DNA from: Myxococcales bacterium
Lineage (GTDB): Bacteria > Myxococcota_A > Polyangia > Haliangiales > Haliangiaceae
Assembly (NCBI GenBank): GCA_016720595.1
Contig: JADKKI010000005.1
Location: 124,001-188,000, forward strand
DNA length: 64,000 bases
Direction: 5' to 3'
Part shown: piece after piece, positions 7,087 to 15,337 of the stretch
How the letters are laid out: the number at the start of each line of letters is the position of its first letter
How positions within the stretch are numbered: the stretch's first letter is position 1
Notes under the pieces: generated by a model
What the model was told of the DNA's origin: nothing
Seen by the model: the letters and a program-made list of their open reading frames with translations, nothing else
Databases searched by the model: none
Made by a program: the position numbers and the translations under genes

Positions 7087-8352
7087 ATGGCTGTCGATCT
7101 CGAGCCTGCCGTCACGCTACCGTGGCTGATCCGGTTGCGATGGATGTTGCTCGTCGGGCAGCTGGTCGTACTGCCCGTCGCGCGCTGGATCTTCGGCGTG
7201 ACGTTGACGTGGTGGCTGTTCGGGCTCGCGCTCGGGCTGGCGGCGATCTCGAACGTCGCCCTCACGGCGATGGTGCATCGCACGCGCTGGACGCCCGCTC
7301 AGCTGATGGGAGGGACCCTCATCTTCGACACCGGCCTCCTCACCGTACAGCTCGCAGCGCTCGGCGGTGCGACCAATCCGTTCACCGTGTTCTACCTCGT
7401 GTACATCACGCTCTCGGCGGTAGTCCTCAGTGCGCGATGGACGACGGTGATCGCGAGCCTCGCGATCACCGGTTTCGGGCTGTTGTTCCTGATCCCGGGT
7501 GAGATGCACGTGCATTCGACGGGGCCCGCGTTCCTCAACCCACACCTCCAGGGAATGTGGGCGGCCTTCGTGCTCGCCGCGCTGCTGATCGCGGTCTTCA
7601 TTCGCCGGATCTCGCGTGCGATTGGCGCACAGCGTGAGGAGATCGCGACGCTGCGCGAGAACGGCGCACGTAACGCACGGCTGGCTTCGCTCGCGACGCT
7701 GGCGGCCGGTGCGGCGCACGAGCTCAACAGCCCGTTATCGACGATCGCCGTCGCGGCGCACGAGGCGATCCTGCGCGCGCGTCAGCCCGGGCACGATAGT
7801 GACGCCGTGGCGCGCGACCTGGATCTCATCCTCCAGGAGGTCGACCGGTGCCAGGAGATCCTGCACCAGATGGCGGCGCGGTCTACCGATGCCGACGTCG
7901 TCGAGCCGACGTCTCTCGACGAGCTCGTGTCGAGAGTTCGCGCACAGCTCGGGAACGACCGCGAGCATCGGATCGATGTCCGGATCTCTGGGGACGCGAC
8001 GACGCGCCTGCTCATTCCGTCGACACAGCTGGTCCAGTCGGTGTTCGCGCTGATCAAGAACGCTCTCGAGGCGAGCGCGCCCGACCAGCGTGTCGAGATC
8101 GAGGTTCAGCGTGATCCGCGTCTGCTCTCGATCAGGGTCGAGGATCATGGCGAGGGCATCTCGGCCGACACGCTCGCCAGCGTCGGCGAGCCGTTCTTCA
8201 CCACGAAGCCACCAGGCGCGGGACTGGGGCTGGGCGTGTTCCTCGCGCGAGCGTTCTTCGAGAGTCGCGGGGGCGCGCTCGCGATCACATCGACGCCGGG
8301 TGTCGGAACGTGCGCGATTGCACGCTGGCCTCTCGACGAGGCGGCGGCGTGA
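7087..8352 (+). CDS. regB: RegB/PrrB-like redox-sensing histidine kinase
   Basis: 421 residues from the ATG at 7087; a GTG at 7072 is possible. Six hydrophobic segments fill residues 15-172. Between them is GGATNPF (93-99), the GGxxNPF heptapeptide that in RegB forms the quinone site. The H-box is AAHELNSPL (phospho-acceptor His211), followed by VDRCQEIL with Cys255, which matches the place of the redox-active Cys of RegB. The N box (IKNALEAS) and G boxes (DHGEGIS, GAGLGLGVF) complete the ATPase domain. It overlaps the response regulator gene by GTGA. It is likely to sense the redox state of the quinone pool and drive the regulator to control metal or cytochrome genes of the island. Confidence 0.88.
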   Translation: MAVDLEPAVTLPWLIRLRWMLLVGQLVVLPVARWIFGVTLTWWLFGLALGLAAISNVALTAMVHRTRWTPAQLMGGTLIFDTGLLTVQLAALGGATNPFTVFYLVYITLSAVVLSARWTTVIASLAITGFGLLFLIPGEMHVHSTGPAFLNPHLQGMWAAFVLAALLIAVFIRRISRAIGAQREEIATLRENGARNARLASLATLAAGAAHELNSPLSTIAVAAHEAILRARQPGHDSDAVARDLDLILQEVDRCQEILHQMAARSTDADVVEPTSLDELVSRVRAQLGNDREHRIDVRISGDATTRLLIPSTQLVQSVFALIKNALEASAPDQRVEIEVQRDPRLLSIRVEDHGEGISADTLASVGEPFFTTKPPGAGLGLGVFLARAFFESRGGALAITSTPGVGTCAIARWPLDEAAA

Positions 8353-8873
8353 TCAGCGTGCTGCTCGTGGACGACGACGAACGTCTGCGCGAACGTCTCG
8401 CTCTGGCGTTCAGGGACCGCGGTCTGGAGGCGATCGTCGCTCCTGATCACGCGACCGCCCTCGACCTGGCACGTAGCCGGCCGATCGATCGTGCGGTGGT
8501 GGACCTCCGGATGCCGGGGCCGAACGGACTCGTCGTCGTTCAAGATCTCCTCGCGATCCAGCCGGCGATGCAGATCGTCGTGGTCACCGGTTATGGCAGC
8601 ATCGCGACCGCCGTCGAGGCCATGCGGCTCGGAGCGCGCGACTACCTCACGAAGCCGGCCAACGCGGATCAGATCCTGTCGTCGTTCGAGGTCGAGCCCG
8701 ACGCTCCCGAAGAGATCGACTTCGCGGTCCCGTCGCTCGCGAAGGTCGAACGCGAGCACATCGAGCGGGTGCTCCAGGAGTGCAACGGCAACGTGTCGAA
8801 GGCCGCGCGCGTGCTCGGGATGCACCGCCGTTCGCTCCAGTACAAGCTCGCCAAGTTCCCAGTGAAGAAGTGA
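8349..8873 (+). CDS. regA: RegA/PrrA-like response regulator
   Basis: 174 residues from a GTG overlapping the kinase stop. The receiver domain has the acidic pair DDD (8-10), phospho-acceptor Asp52 (VVDLRMPGPNG), Thr80 and Lys102 (YLTKPAN). A short linker (PEEIDF) leads to a Fis-type HTH (about 130-170) with the RegA-like end MHRRSLQYKLAKFPVKK. There is no AAA+ domain, as in RegA. RegA-class boxes have, as I recall, GNG-N9-CGC spacing; the three dyads at 3756, 8883 and 11145 have exactly GCG-N9-CGC. The next gene, mbnP, starts 75 bases downstream behind one of these sites. Confidence 0.88.
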   Translation: MISVLLVDDDERLRERLALAFRDRGLEAIVAPDHATALDLARSRPIDRAVVDLRMPGPNGLVVVQDLLAIQPAMQIVVVTGYGSIATAVEAMRLGARDYLTKPANADQILSSFEVEPDAPEEIDFAVPSLAKVEREHIERVLQECNGNVSKAARVLGMHRRSLQYKLAKFPVKK

Positions 8874-8882
8874 ATCCGCGGG

Positions 8883-8899
8883 TGCGGTAAATTTGCGCA
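8883..8899 (+). promoter_or_regulatory. Operator-like dyad, site B, upstream of mbnP
   Basis: TGCGGTAAATTTGCGCA, extended to GTG...CAC at 8882-8900, matches TGCG-N3-AATTT-N-CGCA. It lies 49 bases before the mbnP start. Confidence 0.6.
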
Positions 8900-8948
8900 C
8901 CGAGCTGCGATCATTGAAGCCTGCGGTGAAATCCGTTACCGATGAGCG

Positions 8949-9863
8949 ATGATTCGTACCCCTGCGTTTGCTTTCGCGGTTGGTGTGCTGGCCCTCACTG
9001 GCTGTGGTGACAACGACAACCACGACCACCCGGATGCGGCTGTCCAGCCGGACGCACCGGACACCAGCCCGCGCGCGGTCACCATCAACTTCAAGCCGAT
9101 GGTCGGCACGCAAGCGTTCGCGTGCGGCACGAACTACCCGAGCATGGGCTCGGTGCCGACGACGATCACGCCGCGGGACTTTCGCTTCTACGCCTACGAC
9201 TTCAAGCTGCTCGCAGCGAACGGCGAGACGTCCGCACTCACGCTCGATCAGAACGAATGGCAGAACCAGAACGTCGCGATGCTCGACTTCGAGAACTTCA
9301 CCGGCGGCTGCATGGACGGCACGCCGGCCACGAACCTCAAGGTCACCGGCATGGTGGCCAACGGCACGTATCGGGGCATCAGCTTCCGCGTCGGCATTCC
9401 CGACACGATGAACCACAAGGATCTCACGACGGCGCCCGCACCGCTCAACGCGTCCAGCTTGTTCTGGGACTGGAACTTCGGCCACATCTTCCTCGCCGTC
9501 GTCACGCACGCAGACATCCCGGCGAGCGGCACGAATCCGGCGGGCACGAACGATCACTACTTCCACGTCGGCAGCACGGGTTGCACGGGTGACGCGACGA
9601 TGGGACAGGCGGTCACATGTACGAACGTCAACTCCCCGCTCGTCGAGGTCATTGGCTTTGACCCGCTCACCATGCCCGTGATCGCGGACTTCGCTGCCCC
9701 GCTGACCAACGTGGATCTGAAGACGGCGGCAGGGTGTCACTCGTTCCCCAGCTCGACGGCCTTCCCGTCCGATTGTGACTTCCCCTTCGACTCGGTCGGT
9801 CTGAACTTCGTCACAGGCTCGATGACCCCGACGACGCAGAAGATGTTCAAGCCCGGCACCTGA
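8949..9863 (+). CDS. mbnP: MbnP-family copper-binding lipoprotein (metallo-mystery pair, four-Cys protein)
   Basis: 304 residues. The signal peptide ends at ALTGC (Cys19), followed by a His/Asp stretch (NDNHDHPD) and a linker. The mature domain starts at about residue 44 with VTINFKPMVGTQAFACG, the opening strand typical of MbnP. It has paired Cys (FACGTNY, GGCMDG, TGCTGD, VTCTNV, AGCHSF, SDCDFPF) and many Trp/Phe (SSLFWDWNFGHIFL, EWQNQN). In the methanobactin system MbnP binds copper after its partner MbnH oxidises a Trp to kynurenine; the WDWNFGH region is the likely place here. Its stop overlaps the mbnH start (TGATG), so the pair is co-translated. Confidence 0.92.
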   Translation: MIRTPAFAFAVGVLALTGCGDNDNHDHPDAAVQPDAPDTSPRAVTINFKPMVGTQAFACGTNYPSMGSVPTTITPRDFRFYAYDFKLLAANGETSALTLDQNEWQNQNVAMLDFENFTGGCMDGTPATNLKVTGMVANGTYRGISFRVGIPDTMNHKDLTTAPAPLNASSLFWDWNFGHIFLAVVTHADIPASGTNPAGTNDHYFHVGSTGCTGDATMGQAVTCTNVNSPLVEVIGFDPLTMPVIADFAAPLTNVDLKTAAGCHSFPSSTAFPSDCDFPFDSVGLNFVTGSMTPTTQKMFKPGT

Positions 9864-11041
9864 TGCCGCCGATCACGACCAGCCTCTTGGTCGTCGCGCT
9901 TGCACCCCTGATTGCGTGCGGCGACAACATCAAACGTTTCGACGACCCCGACGCGGGGATCGATGGCCCGGTGGATGCCGAGGTGGATCCGTACCCGTGG
10001 CAGATCCCGCCGGGACTGCCGACGCCGCTCGTCCCCGCCGACAATCCGATGAACGTCGACAAGGTCGAGCTCGGCCGCCGCTTGTTCTACGACACGCGAA
10101 TGTCCGGGAATCAGACGTTCTCGTGCGCGTCGTGCCACCACCAGGAGCTCGCGTTCACCGACGGAATGGCGACGCCGATCGGCTCGACCGGACAGGCGCA
10201 TCCGCGCAACTCGATGTCGCTGACGAACGTCGCCTACCTCGGGCGGTACACCTGGGGCAATCCGCTGCTCGCAGAGCTCGAGACGCAAGCCGTGGGGCCG
10301 ATGTTCGGCACGGAGCCCGTGGAGCTGGGCCTGCGTAACCTGGACGCGGTGTTTCTCGCGCGCGTCGAGGCGGAGCCGATCTATCCACCGCTGTTCGCGT
10401 CCGCGTTCCCCGGCGATCCGTCGCCGATCAGCATCATGAACGTCGTGAGGGCACTCTCCGCCTTCCAGCGGACGCTGCTGTCGGGCAACTCGCCGTACGA
10501 CAAGTACCTGCAGGGCGACGTGACTGCGGTCAGCGCGTCCGCCCTGCGAGGCAGGGATCTGTTCAACTCCGAGAAGTGCGAGTGCTTCCACTGCCACGGC
10601 GGCTTCAACTTCCAGGACGTGAATCACTACGTCGGTAAGCCTTTCGTCGAAGCGCGCTTCCACAACACGGGGCTCTACAACCTGAACGGCACCGGCGACT
10701 ACCCGGCTCCCAACCGCGGCATCTACGAGCTGACGCTGATGCCCGCCGACATGGGCAAGTTCCGGGCGCCGACCTTGCGCAACATCGCGGTCACCGCGCC
10801 GTACTTCCACGACGGAAGCGCCGCTACGCTCGACGACGTGCTCGATCACTATGCCGCCGCGGGACGGACGATCTCGAGCGGCCCGAACGCAGGCGTCGGC
10901 TCCGCGAACCCCTACAAGGACACGCTGATCATCGGGTTCACGCTCAGCGCCCAGGAGCGAGCCGACTTGCTCGCGTTCTTCGACAGCCTGACAGACGATG
11001 TGTTCCTCACGGATCCTCGCTTCTCGGATCCGTGGCACTGA
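9863..11041 (+). CDS. mbnH: MbnH-family di-haem enzyme (MauG/cytochrome c peroxidase relative)
   Basis: 392 residues with lipobox-like LIAC. Two c-type haem sites: CASCH at 88-92 (TFSCASCHHQELAFTDG) and CFHCH at 241-245 (GFNFQDV after it). The spacing of about 150 residues and the start KVELGRRLFYDTRMSGNQ are those of bacterial di-haem peroxidases. FRAPTLRNIAVTAPYFHDGS and LLAFFDSLTDDVF complete the fold. MbnH works on MbnP, forming kynurenine and a Cu(I) site, rather than on hydrogen peroxide alone. It is the last gene of this plus-strand run; the next unit starts after a 198-base gap. Confidence 0.92.
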   Translation: MPPITTSLLVVALAPLIACGDNIKRFDDPDAGIDGPVDAEVDPYPWQIPPGLPTPLVPADNPMNVDKVELGRRLFYDTRMSGNQTFSCASCHHQELAFTDGMATPIGSTGQAHPRNSMSLTNVAYLGRYTWGNPLLAELETQAVGPMFGTEPVELGLRNLDAVFLARVEAEPIYPPLFASAFPGDPSPISIMNVVRALSAFQRTLLSGNSPYDKYLQGDVTAVSASALRGRDLFNSEKCECFHCHGGFNFQDVNHYVGKPFVEARFHNTGLYNLNGTGDYPAPNRGIYELTLMPADMGKFRAPTLRNIAVTAPYFHDGSAATLDDVLDHYAAAGRTISSGPNAGVGSANPYKDTLIIGFTLSAQERADLLAFFDSLTDDVFLTDPRFSDPWH

Positions 11042-11042
11042 G

Positions 11043-11285
11043 TCAGTCGAGCGCTGCGAGCTCATCGTCGAGGCGGTCCTCCAGATCGTCGTCCGGTGCT
11101 GCGATCTGTCCGCAACATGCCCAGCTTGGACGAGCCCGGCCGTATGCGATGAATTTGCGCAGCGCTCGAGGTACCCCGACCCGCCCCTGGCTCACTTCGA
11201 TCCGATGGCCTCCATCGCTCGTAGAGATCGTCGCGTGATATGAAGTCGGACGTGTCGAGGGCACACCGGCAGCGGCGGCGAGCAC
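11043..11285 (-). CDS. Possible small protein, unknown
   Basis: An 80-codon minus-strand frame, convergent with mbnH and ending 1 base after its stop. The C-terminal part (RALRKFIAYGRARP, then ACCGQIAAPDDDLEDRLDDELAALD) has natural-looking composition with an acidic helix. The start would lie inside the next plus-strand gene and the frame covers dyad site C, so it may be chance. Confidence 0.25.
   Translation of the reverse strand: MLAAAAGVPSTRPTSYHATISTSDGGHRIEVSQGRVGVPRALRKFIAYGRARPSWACCGQIAAPDDDLEDRLDDELAALD
11145..11161 (+). promoter_or_regulatory. Operator-like dyad, site C, upstream of the His-rich/TonB unit
   Basis: TGCGATGAATTTGCGCA matches TGCG-N3-AATTT-N-CGCA and lies 79 bases before the ATG at 11240. 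Confidence 0.55.
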
Positions 11286-11704
11286 GGCTCGCAGTGCTCG
11301 CGTGCATGCTGTGGCTCCTCGGCGTCGAAGTCCTGCCTGCGATCCACGAGGGTACGCACGCCAGTACCTCGCCGCACCGCCACGACAACGGCGGCATGGT
11401 CGTCACGGTCTCGTTCGACGAGCCAACGCACCGTCACGCGGATGGCTCCGTACACAGTCACACCACGCCGGCCAAAGCGAAGCGCCAGCGCCCCGACGGG
11501 TTGACCCGGATCTCCGGAGAGCTACCGCACAGTGCCGATGGCCTGGCGCACCACGCGACGGCATTACAGCAGGCGGCACCGCCGATCACCGAGCCCGTCC
11601 CAGTCGATCTCCAGCCCGTGCTCGAGGCGATTCGCGCCACGGCCGAGCCTGTCTCGTTCGATCCACTCGCTCCGAATGCCCGCGGGCCGCCGACTCTCGC
11701 ATAG
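11240..11704 (+). CDS. Small secreted or membrane-anchored His-rich protein
   Basis: 154 residues. A basic N-terminus (HRQRRRAR) and one hydrophobic segment (LAVLACMLWLLGVEVLPAI, about 16-34) act as signal or anchor. The rest is extracytoplasmic with histidine clusters: IHEGTHAS, SPHRHDNGG, TPSHRHADG-like and VHSHTTP. There is no Cys after the anchor. It lies directly before the TonB receptor, as does the His/Cys-rich frame at 22516 before the second receptor, so a metal-relay role next to the receptor is plausible. It resembles small His-rich proteins found in copper loci; no named family is certain. Confidence 0.65.
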   Translation: MKSDVSRAHRQRRRARLAVLACMLWLLGVEVLPAIHEGTHASTSPHRHDNGGMVVTVSFDEPTHRHADGSVHSHTTPAKAKRQRPDGLTRISGELPHSADGLAHHATALQQAAPPITEPVPVDLQPVLEAIRATAEPVSFDPLAPNARGPPTLA

Positions 11705-11758
11705 CGAGAGTTGAAAGCCCCCCTGGAACGCGCGTGCGCATCACCGATGCGCGCGCGC
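11693..11758 (+). terminator. Two hairpins between the His-rich gene and the TonB receptor gene
   Basis: ACTCTCGC (11693-11700) and GCGAGAGT (11704-11711) form an 8-bp stem around the stop codon. A second stem of 12 bp with one G-U pair (11730-11741 with 11747-11758, 5-base loop) follows. There is no U tract, so these could be a terminator, an attenuator or a processing/stability element that sets a different receptor level. Confidence 0.5.
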
Positions 11759-11786
11759 GCTCGCATTCATTTCGATTGGACTTCTC

Positions 11787-14066
11787 ATGTCGACCTCCAA
11801 AGTCTTCGTCGGCGTCGTCGCTGGCGCGACGCTCGCCTATGCATTCCTTCACACAGTACGAGCACAACCAAACCCGAGTGCGGGTAGCGGCAGTGACAAC
11901 GGCAGCGGCAACGGTGTCCCCGATGTCGGCAGCGGTAGTGGCAGCGCCACGCCCGACTCCGCCAGCGGCAGCGACAGCGCGAGCGCGGGCAGTGGGAGTG
12001 CTGTCGTCGCGCCTCCGGTCACGCCACCCGTCGCGCCACCCGTCGAGCCCGCGGCCAACAGCGGCGGCGGCGAGGTCATCGAGATCTCCGATTCGGCGCC
12101 CGCCGAGTCCGCATCGTCGGTGCACCTCACCCTCAAGGATCTGCAGTACCGCTCGCGCACACAGGTCTCGGATGTCCTCCGCAACGTGCCGGGACTCGTG
12201 GTCTCGCAGCACGCAGGCGGCGGCAAGAGCGACCAGTACTTCATCCGCGGCTTCGACGCGGATCACGGCACCGACATCGCGATCTTCGTCGATGGCGTTC
12301 CAGCAAACCTGACGTCGCATGGTCACGGGCAGGGCTATGCCGACACGCACTGGTTGATCCCCGAGATCGTCGACAGCGTCGAGGTCCACAAGGGGCCGTA
12401 CTCGGCGCGGTTCGGCGACTTCTACACGGCCGGCGCGATGGAGATGAAGACGCTCGATCACGTCGATGGCCCGACGATCTGGATCTCCGGCGGCACGCCG
12501 CTCGCGGGGCCGAAGAAGTTCGACAACTACAATCGCCGCCTCGTCGGCATGGCGAGCCCTTCGCTGCGCGACAACCCCGAGGACAAGGCGCTGATCGCGA
12601 TGCAGATCTCGGACAGCGACGGTCCGTTCATCAATCCGCAGGGCTTCCGCCAGGGCAACATCTTCGCGAAGTGGTCGGGTGAGGTCGGCAAGGGCCGGCT
12701 GTTCCTCGAGACCACCTGGTACGAGGCCGCGTGGCACGCATCGGGTCAGGTGCCCGAATCGGAGTCGAGCGGCGACAGGCGCTGGGGCTCGCTCGCTCCG
12801 ACGGAGGGCGGCGACACCGCGCGCGAGAGTCTCGTGCTCGGCTATCAGGTCGACGACGACAACCACGCAACGTGGCGCGCGAAGGCGTACGCGGTGGGGA
12901 ACCGGCTGCGCCTCTACTCGAACTTCACGCTGTTCGCGCGCGACCCCGTCGATGGTGACGAGATCGAGCAGACCGACGGTCGTCTGCTGATGGGCCTCGA
13001 TGCCGCGTACGAGCGCCCGTACCAGTTCGGCGACGTCACGGCGCTCGTCACCGCTGGAACGCAGATCCGCGCCGACAACGTCGAGACGTCGCTGTGGCAC
13101 GACAAGGAGCGCGTCCGACTCACCGAGTGCTTCGACCTCGGACCGAACCCCTGCAACAACACCTACAACCGCATCCGCGATCTCGGCGCATACGTCGAGG
13201 CGACGATCCGCCCGGTGCCCGAGCTGCGGATCATCCCGGGCCTGCGGTTCGATCAGTACGTCTGGGACGTCGAGGATCTCGATCCGGACACCAAGCTCGA
13301 CGGCGAGCTGACCACCGGCGGCAGCGCGCAGTCCGCGATCCTCCTGCCCAAGCTCTCGGTGCTGTACTCACCGGTGAAGCAGCTCGATATCTTCGCGAAC
13401 GCGGGCGCCGGCTATCACTCGAACGACTCGCGGGCCGCGGTTGCCAGTCATGGCGACGGTGCGCTCGCCCGCGCGCTTGGCTACGAAGTCGGCCTACGTG
13501 CCCGGCCGATCGAGCACCTCAGCCTCGCGGCGGACTTCTGGTACCTGCACCTCAACTCGGAACAGGTGTGGAGCGGCGACGCCGGTGGCACCGAGGCCTC
13601 GGACCCGACCCGCCGCCTCGGTGGTGACTTCGAGGTCGCCTACAACCCGAAGCCGTGGTTGCAGCTCGATGCGAACGCCACGGTCGCGCGCGCCACGCTC
13701 GTCGCGAACGCCGGTAACGGCAACGCGCTCGCGCTCGCGCCGAAGTTGATGGGCTCCGGTGGCGCGACGCTGATCCGCGGTCCTGGATGGCTTTCCGTGC
13801 GCGGTCGCGGCATCGGCGACCGCCCGGGCAACGACGACGGGAGCCTCACTGCCGAGGGCTACTTCATCGTCGACGTGCTCGCAGGTGTGAAGGTCCAGAA
13901 GCTCGACCTGACGCTGACCATCAACAACGCGCTGAACGCGAGGTGGCGCGAGGCGCAGTTCGCGGATGAATCGGCGATCGTGCCCGGTGGGGACACGGTC
14001 GAGCAGATGCACTTCACCCCAGGTATTCCCCTCACTGCGACGATCACGGCCGCGTACACCTTCTGA
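11787..14066 (+). CDS. TonB-dependent outer-membrane receptor, probable metal(-chelate) uptake
   Basis: 759 residues. Signal peptide (about 1-27, ending VRAQP), then a 70-residue Gly/Ser linker rich in GSGS repeats and a Val/Pro stretch. EVIEISDSAP (about 94-103) is a likely TonB-box region. The plug domain covers about 115-230 (VSDVLRNVPGLVVSQH, YFIRGFDADHGTDIAIFVDGVP, SVEVHKGPYSARFGDF). The 22-strand barrel fills the rest and ends GIPLTATITAAYTF with the terminal Phe. SHGHGQGYAD in the plug is His-rich. By position it corresponds to the receptor (MbnT-like role) of methanobactin loci. The substrate is unknown; copper or a copper chelate is inferred. Its last 766 bases are duplicated at 15373-16138. 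Confidence 0.9.
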   Translation: MSTSKVFVGVVAGATLAYAFLHTVRAQPNPSAGSGSDNGSGNGVPDVGSGSGSATPDSASGSDSASAGSGSAVVAPPVTPPVAPPVEPAANSGGGEVIEISDSAPAESASSVHLTLKDLQYRSRTQVSDVLRNVPGLVVSQHAGGGKSDQYFIRGFDADHGTDIAIFVDGVPANLTSHGHGQGYADTHWLIPEIVDSVEVHKGPYSARFGDFYTAGAMEMKTLDHVDGPTIWISGGTPLAGPKKFDNYNRRLVGMASPSLRDNPEDKALIAMQISDSDGPFINPQGFRQGNIFAKWSGEVGKGRLFLETTWYEAAWHASGQVPESESSGDRRWGSLAPTEGGDTARESLVLGYQVDDDNHATWRAKAYAVGNRLRLYSNFTLFARDPVDGDEIEQTDGRLLMGLDAAYERPYQFGDVTALVTAGTQIRADNVETSLWHDKERVRLTECFDLGPNPCNNTYNRIRDLGAYVEATIRPVPELRIIPGLRFDQYVWDVEDLDPDTKLDGELTTGGSAQSAILLPKLSVLYSPVKQLDIFANAGAGYHSNDSRAAVASHGDGALARALGYEVGLRARPIEHLSLAADFWYLHLNSEQVWSGDAGGTEASDPTRRLGGDFEVAYNPKPWLQLDANATVARATLVANAGNGNALALAPKLMGSGGATLIRGPGWLSVRGRGIGDRPGNDDGSLTAEGYFIVDVLAGVKVQKLDLTLTINNALNARWREAQFADESAIVPGGDTVEQMHFTPGIPLTATITAAYTF

Positions 14067-14140
14067 TGTCACTGGTGGTGGAAACGCCGATGCCCGACGT
14101 CGAGCTCGTCGGGGAAGAGGGCAGCGTGCGCCTGCGCGAA
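13301..14140 (+). repeat. Segmental duplication, copy 1
   Basis: The 3' third of the TonB receptor gene plus the start of the following gene. It recurs as 15373 to about 16210 with high identity; the DUF1016 module lies between the two copies. Confidence 0.85.
14066..14130 (+). pseudogene. Truncated 5' end of a peroxiredoxin-like gene, copy 1
   Basis: The start overlaps the receptor stop (TGATG). About 20 codons (MSLVVETPMPDVELVGEEGS) match the start of thioredoxin-fold peroxiredoxin/redoxin proteins and the start of the copy at 16139. After that the frame runs into the DUF1016 module and the homology ends, so the gene is cut off. Confidence 0.6.
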
Positions 14141-14148
14141 CGCGCCGG

Positions 14149-15309
14149 CTATCGGCTATCGCGGCGACTCGGCTTCGTCGTGACAGCTCGACCGGCCAGC
14201 GAGAGGCGAACCTGCTCGACGTGCTCGGCCAACACCTTCTCGGCGGGGAGCGCGGTCCGATACTCCGCGGCAAGCACCTTGCTCTGGATGCCTGCGAGCG
14301 CGTACTTCACGATCGCCTCGTCCTTCGCCGAGCACAGGATGAGGCCGACCGGCGGATTCTCGCCCGCGACCGTCCAGTGTTCCTTGGCGTAGTTCAAGTA
14401 GAGGTTCATCTGGCCCGCGTCGGCGTGGCCGAACTCGCCGAGCTTGAGATCGATGACGACGAGGCAGCGCAGACCGCGGTGAAAGAACAGCAGATCGATC
14501 TTGAACCAGTGGTCCCCGATCCTCAGCCGTCGCTGGCGACCGACGAATGCGAAGTCGCTCCCCAGCTCGAGAAGAAACGTCTCGAGGTCGTGAATCAGCG
14601 CATCCTCGAGATCGCTCTCGGAATACTCGTCCTTGAGCCCGAGGAATTCGAGCACGAACGGATCCTTGATCTCGTCCTCGGCGGTCAGGCCATCCTCGGC
14701 TTTTGGAGCCTGTCCTTTGATCAGCATGGCGCGCTTGTTCCGGGACAGCATCGTCCGCTCGTAGAACTGGGTGTTGATCTGCCGATCGAGCTGCCGCACG
14801 GTCCAGCCGCCGCGAAGGGCTTCGGCCTCGTAGAACCGGCGCGCCAGCTCGTTCTTGAGCCCGATGAGCTTCACGTAGTGCGACCACGGAAGCGGCAGAC
14901 CCGCAGCGATGGATCCCAGGGCGTCGAATTCGTCAGACACTGTCTGACGAATCTGCCCCTCCGCCCCAGCACCCAATTGGTCAGACGCCGTCTGACGAAT
15001 CGTGCTGTACGCGAGATAGAACGTTCGCATCTGCTTGAGGTTGGTCGTTCCGAACCCACGCCCGAATTGCTTGGTCAGGCGGCGAGCCAGGTGCTCGATC
15101 AACTCGTCGCCGTACCCAGCCCGTCGAGCACCTTGCTGCTCTTCGAGCACGATCCGTCGCCCGATCGACCAGTAGGCCGCGGTCATCACCGCGTTGACCG
15201 AGCGTGCTGCCCGCCGCCGGGCCGCCTCGACCAGCTCGACGATCTCGATGACTACGGCGTCTCGACCGCCCTTCGGCGCCCGCCTGGATCGCTTCACGGC
15301 ACGGCCCAT
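14149..15309 (-). CDS. DUF1016 (YhcG-type) PD-(D/E)XK nuclease family protein
   Basis: 386 residues from the ATG at 15309 (MGRAVKRSRRAPKGG). The N-terminal DUF1016 domain has the usual YWSIGRRIVLEEQQG and FGRGFGTTNLKQMRTFYLAY. A variable stretch with two IRQTxSD units follows, then LPWSHYVKLIGLKN and ARRFYEAEALRGGWTVRQLDRQ. The C-terminal nuclease domain has FVGRQRRLRIGDHWFKIDLLFFHR and LVVIDLKLGEF, giving the D...(D/E)xK catalytic set. Members are linked to restriction and defence systems and travel as mobile cargo. The gene runs against its neighbours, interrupts the peroxiredoxin-like gene, and a truncated sister copy sits at 23112-23632. Confidence 0.88.
   Translation of the reverse strand: MGRAVKRSRRAPKGGRDAVVIEIVELVEAARRRAARSVNAVMTAAYWSIGRRIVLEEQQGARRAGYGDELIEHLARRLTKQFGRGFGTTNLKQMRTFYLAYSTIRQTASDQLGAGAEGQIRQTVSDEFDALGSIAAGLPLPWSHYVKLIGLKNELARRFYEAEALRGGWTVRQLDRQINTQFYERTMLSRNKRAMLIKGQAPKAEDGLTAEDEIKDPFVLEFLGLKDEYSESDLEDALIHDLETFLLELGSDFAFVGRQRRLRIGDHWFKIDLLFFHRGLRCLVVIDLKLGEFGHADAGQMNLYLNYAKEHWTVAGENPPVGLILCSAKDEAIVKYALAGIQSKVLAAEYRTALPAEKVLAEHVEQVRLSLAGRAVTTKPSRRDSR
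14928..15000. repeat. Two 25-bp palindromes inside the DUF1016 coding region
   Basis: 14928-14952 is a perfect palindrome with 11-bp arms (ATTCGTCAGAC) and a 3-base centre. 14976-15000 has the same arms with one mismatch. The two are 48 bases apart and encode the repeated IRQTxSD peptide. Related pairs occur at 23191-23213 and 23238-23262. Confidence 0.8.
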
Positions 15310-15337
15310 CGCGGGAGAGTCCAGCGCCCCAGATGGC

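Noticed and set aside
8145..11065. Long minus-strand frames opposite mbnP and mbnH
   Set aside because: No domain or natural composition; the plus strand encodes clear family members.
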